From Aeolococcus sp035552595 (GTDB lineage: Bacteria > Chloroflexota > Dormibacteria > Aeolococcales > Aeolococcaceae), in assembly GCA_035552595.1 (NCBI GenBank), contig DASZKZ010000056.1, forward strand, positions 1-64,000: a DNA stretch of 64,000 nt, written 5' to 3'. Below are positions 59,658 to 64,000 of this stretch, piece after piece (position 1 is the first letter of the stretch; each line of letters begins with the position of its first letter). The notes below the pieces were generated by a model. It was not told the origin of the DNA. It saw nothing but the letters and a program-made list of their open reading frames with translations, and did not search any database. A program made the position numbers and the translations under genes.

Positions 59658-61451
59658 ATGGCGGAGACGGTGGGCGACGACCTGGTGGCGCGGCTGCAGG
59701 AATGGGGCATCGCGCGTGTCTACGGGTATCCCGGAGATGGCATCAACGGGATCCTCGGATCGCTTCGCAAGAGTGGCGACCGGCCGCGCTTCATCCAGAC
59801 CCGCCACGAGGAGATGGCCGCGTTCATGGCGTGTGCCCACGCCAAGTTCACCGGAGAGGTGGGCGTCTGCCTGGCCACGTCCGGGCCGGGCGCCATCCAT
59901 CTGCTCAACGGCCTCTACGACGCCAAGCTCGACCATCAGCCGGTGGTCGCCATCATGGGACAGACGTTCGCCAGCGTCATGGGCGGCGATCAGCAGCAGG
60001 AGGTGGACCTGCTCAGCCTGTTCAAGGACGTGGCCAGCGCCTACGTGCAGCAGGTCAACGTTCCATCCGCGCTGCATCACTGCATCGACCGGGCTCTGCG
60101 CATCGCCGCCGCGGAGCGGACGGTGACCGCGGTGATCATCCCCGCCGATGTCCAGGACATGAAGGCGGCGCGGCAGCCTCAGTCGATCAAGTCGGTGCAC
60201 ACCGGGGTGGGCTTCGTCCGCGACCGCGGCCTGCCGCTCGATGCGGACCTCCACCGCGCCGCCGACGTGCTCAACGCGGGCGCCAAGGTGGCCATGCTGG
60301 TCGGGGCCGGCGCCCTGGACGCCACCGACGAGGTGCTGGCGGTGGCCGACACCCTCGGCGCGGGCATCGCCAAGGCCTTGCTCGGCAAGGCCGCCGTCCC
60401 CGATGACATCCCCTACTGCACCAACTCCATCGGCTTGCTGGGAACCAAGCCGAGCTGGGAGATGATGCAGCACGCCGACACCCTGCTGGTGGTGGGAAGC
60501 TCCTTCCCCTACGCCAACTTCCTTCCGCCCATCGGGCGCGCCCGCGGTGTGCAGATCGATCGCTCAGCGAGGATGCTCAGCCTGCGCTACCCGATGGAGG
60601 TGAACCTGCTCGGCGACAGCCGGGCCACGCTCCGCGAGCTCCTGCCGCTGCTGCGCCGCAATCCCGACCGATCGTTCCAGGAGACCATCGTCAAGGATGT
60701 CGCCGACTGGTGGCGTCTGATGGATGATCGCGGCCAGCCCGAGGATCGCGAGGGCAACCGGATCCGTCCCCAGGCCCTCTTCTCGGCACTCTCGCGCCAT
60801 CTCCCCGACCACGCGATCGTCAGCAGCGACTCCGGCTCGGCGGCCAACTGGTTCGCGCGTCATGTGCGCATCCGGCGGGGCATGAAGGCATCTCTCTCCG
60901 GGAACCTCGCCACCATGGTGCCGGGTGTTCCCTACGCCATCGCGGCCAAGTTCGCGTACCCCGACCGGGTCGCCGTGGGCACCATCGGGGACGGAGCCAT
61001 GCAGATGGGCGGGATGGCCGAGCTGATCACCGCGGCCAAGTACTACCGCACCTGGAGCGACCCCCGGATGGTGGTGCTGGTGCTCAACAACGAGGACCTC
61101 AACCAGGTGACCTGGGAGCAGCGTGTCATGGAGGGCGACGCCCGTTTCGACGCGTCGCAGAGCATCCCCTACGTCGCATTCCATGAATTCGCTCGACTGA
61201 TCGGTCTGGGCAGCGCCAGGGTGGACCACGCCTCGCAGATCGAGGACGCCATGCGCGAGGCGTTCGCGGCGGACCGTCCCTTCGTCATCGATGCCATGAC
61301 CGACCCCGAGGAGCCGCCGCTGCCACCTCACATCACGCTGGAGCAGGCCGAGGGCCTCACCAAGTCGTTTCTTGCCGATCCCTCCGATGGCGTCCCCGGC
61401 CTCGTCAACGCGATGCGCGAGAAGGTGGATGAATTTCTCCCGGGACGCTGA
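59658..61451 (+). CDS. ThDP-dependent oxidase, pyruvate-oxidase-like
   Basis: A 597-aa enzyme. YGYPGDGINGIL and catalytic Glu in QTRHEEMAAFMA lie in the Pyr domain; the PP domain carries GDGAMQMGG and VLNNED for ThDP/Mg binding. Its length and PGDGINGI region resemble pyruvate oxidases and related ThDP-requiring enzymes. The Shine-Dalgarno AAGGAG abuts ATG 59652 but is 6 nt from ATG 59658, so the second is the likely start. Begins a four-gene locus ending in a GMC oxidoreductase. Confidence 0.87.
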   Translation: MAETVGDDLVARLQEWGIARVYGYPGDGINGILGSLRKSGDRPRFIQTRHEEMAAFMACAHAKFTGEVGVCLATSGPGAIHLLNGLYDAKLDHQPVVAIMGQTFASVMGGDQQQEVDLLSLFKDVASAYVQQVNVPSALHHCIDRALRIAAAERTVTAVIIPADVQDMKAARQPQSIKSVHTGVGFVRDRGLPLDADLHRAADVLNAGAKVAMLVGAGALDATDEVLAVADTLGAGIAKALLGKAAVPDDIPYCTNSIGLLGTKPSWEMMQHADTLLVVGSSFPYANFLPPIGRARGVQIDRSARMLSLRYPMEVNLLGDSRATLRELLPLLRRNPDRSFQETIVKDVADWWRLMDDRGQPEDREGNRIRPQALFSALSRHLPDHAIVSSDSGSAANWFARHVRIRRGMKASLSGNLATMVPGVPYAIAAKFAYPDRVAVGTIGDGAMQMGGMAELITAAKYYRTWSDPRMVVLVLNNEDLNQVTWEQRVMEGDARFDASQSIPYVAFHEFARLIGLGSARVDHASQIEDAMREAFAADRPFVIDAMTDPEEPPLPPHITLEQAEGLTKSFLADPSDGVPGLVNAMREKVDEFLPGR

Positions 61452-61917
61452 GGTGCCCAGCATCCGCCGGCCGTCTCGCGACCGACCCGAGCACCTCATC
61501 GACCGGATGCTCCGCAATGTCGAGCACGGGCGTTTCGAGCGCTCTCTCTCCGCGCTCACCGCGCTGGGCGCGCTGGTGACCACCACGGAGATCTACTTCG
61601 AGCACTACAAGGGCAGCTTCGGCAACAAGATGATGTGGGCGCCGATCGTGGTCACCCCTCCCGTGGTGGTGGCCGGGATCGGCGGCGTGTTCAGCCGGCG
61701 GTGGGCCAAGACGTGGTTGCCGTTGACCGCCGGCATCTACACGCTCAATGGCGTCGCCGGCGAGTACTACCACGCCCGGGGCGTGGCGCGAAAGCCCGGG
61801 GGCTGGCGCCTGGCCTCGTACAACGTCCCGATGGGCCCGCCGATCGCGGCGCCGGGCCTGATGACCATCGTGGGCGGAATGGGCCTGCTCGCGGCGGTGC
61901 TGCGCCGGGAGCGTTGA
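61429..61917 (+). CDS. Small membrane protein
   Basis: A ~162-aa protein: a charged N terminus, then hydrophobic segments at roughly 47-63, 77-92, 98-112 and 135-155. No recognised domain. ATG 61429 overlaps the ThDP-oxidase gene by 23 nt; GTG 61453, just after that gene, gives a 154-aa product. Between an oxidase and a gluconate-2-dehydrogenase-like pair, it may help anchor that complex; this is inferred from position only. Confidence 0.6.
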   Translation: MNFSRDAEVPSIRRPSRDRPEHLIDRMLRNVEHGRFERSLSALTALGALVTTTEIYFEHYKGSFGNKMMWAPIVVTPPVVVAGIGGVFSRRWAKTWLPLTAGIYTLNGVAGEYYHARGVARKPGGWRLASYNVPMGPPIAAPGLMTIVGGMGLLAAVLRRER

Positions 61918-61921
61918 GCGG

Positions 61922-62655
61922 GTGGCCGACCTCTCCACGCCGCACCACCTTCCCAACCACCGGCCTGACCGGCAGCCGGCCGACACGTCGTGGCTGCCGA
62001 GGCAGCGCCGCGGGACCTCGCCGCAGATGATCGGACGGTATCCCGACTACGACGTGTTCGACGCCGAGGGCACCTGGGACGACGCCACCCGACAGGTGAT
62101 CGGCAAGCGGATGGGGATGGGCACCCGGCGCCTGGCGTTCTTCGACGCCGCAGAGGAGGCCACCCTGCGCGCCTTCTGCGACGTCGTCCTGGCGCAGGAC
62201 GGAGAACCGCGTGTGCCCGTCGCGGAGATGGTCGACGAAACCCTCTGCGCGGGACGCCTCGATGGCTACCAGTACGCCGGCATGCCCGACGACCGCGAGA
62301 CCTGGCACCTGGTGCTGCGGGGGCTCGACGAGACGGCGCGCCGTCGCCACGGCGCGGAGAGCTTCGCGGCGCTCGACGACCAGGCACGCCAGGCTCTGGT
62401 CGGACAGCTCGCCGGCGGCACGCTGCACGGTGGCAGCTGGGACGCGCTCCATGTCAAGCGCGCCTTCTCGGTGTGCATGCGCGCCACCCTCTCGGCCTTC
62501 TACTCGCACCCGTGGGCGTGGAACGAGATCGGCTTCGGCGGGCCGGCCTACCCGCGCGGATACATGCGCCTGGGCCCGCTGGCGGTGCGCGAGCCGTACG
62601 AGAGGCGCGGGGCCACCGATGAGGACCCGGTCGGCTTCGCCGGCGAGCAGAGCTG

Positions 62656-62656
<1 letters not shown>
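61922..62656 (+). CDS. Gluconate 2-dehydrogenase subunit 3-like protein
   Basis: A 244-aa protein. Segment LAFFDAAEEATLRAFCDVVL and PHWAW-like SHPWAWNEIGFGGPAYPRGY are typical of the small (gamma) subunit family that accompanies GMC flavoproteins. No twin-arginine or Sec signal is visible, so the pair may be cytoplasmic. The stop shares one base with the GMC ATG (TGATG), indicating a tight subunit pair. Confidence 0.85.

Positions 62657-64000
<1,344 letters not shown>

Overview
The window is 64 kb of G+C-rich DNA (well above 60% by eye). Coding density is very high, GTG starts are frequent, and many gene junctions are 4-nt ATGA/GTGA overlaps. There are no rRNA or tRNA genes, insertion sequences, phage genes or CRISPR repeats. 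Gene content (LIV-type ABC importer, several CaiB and MmgE/PrpD proteins, separate-subunit B12 mutase, a GT4/methyltransferase/QW-repeat cluster, a GMC/gluconate-dehydrogenase-like locus) fits a free-living soil-type heterotroph of the Actinomycetota / Chloroflexota-Dormibacterota kind. The sequence alone does not settle the phylum.

Positions 1-48.3 kb form one large catabolic island of adjacent or divergent operons. (a) 1-7.4 kb: the end of an AtuA-family gene and a frameshifted DUF4387 partner. Next is a B12 acyl-CoA mutase locus: enoyl-CoA hydratase-like protein, B12 small subunit and MeaB on the minus strand; mutase large subunit, family III CoA-transferase, HD-like protein and an enolase-superfamily protein on the plus strand. 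(b) 7.4-18.4 kb: a ten-gene minus-strand operon, livKHMGF, FAD oxidoreductase, MFS permease, enolase-superfamily enzyme, methyltransferase, MmgE/PrpD. (c) 18.6-29.1 kb: a tartrate/malate-type dehydrogenase divergent from FAH hydrolase, HyuA, HyuB, CitE-like lyase, CoA-transferase, GntR regulator, MmgE/PrpD. (d) 29.1-35.4 kb: a minus operon of MmgE/PrpD, DUF6282, isocitrate/isopropylmalate-type dehydrogenase and an HMGL-like protein, divergent from another MmgE/PrpD. (e) 35.4-44.3 kb: aldehyde dehydrogenase, GntR/UTRA regulator, ThDP enzyme, MmgE/PrpD, CoA-transferase, acyl-CoA dehydrogenase, MFS exporter. (f) 44.6-48.3 kb: MaoC-type hydratase, D-2-hydroxyacid dehydrogenase, isocitrate-lyase-like enzyme, SDR.

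Together these genes can import, activate to CoA thioesters, dehydrate or hydrate, oxidise, cleave and rearrange small di- and tricarboxylic acids or related ring-opened compounds. The exact substrates cannot be read from sequence. Related AT-rich sites (core near ATAGwATATAG) lie at four of the promoters, at about 2.83, 18.54, 19.69 and 33.97 kb. They suggest one regulon, most simply under the FadR-type GntR encoded at 26.9 kb. A different CCGTAT motif recurs between the two divergent operons near 44.5 kb.

From 48.3 kb the content changes to housekeeping or accessory genes: cupin, two-TM channel-like protein, DUF5996, a hypothetical, a DrrAB-like ABC exporter, a methyltransferase/QW-repeat/methyltransferase/GT4 cluster, and a membrane b-type haem / NuoF-like / ferredoxin redox module. 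The last part is a ThDP oxidase with a membrane protein, a gluconate-2-dehydrogenase subunit 3-like protein and a GMC oxidoreductase that runs off the end. No gap between genes exceeds about 225 nt.
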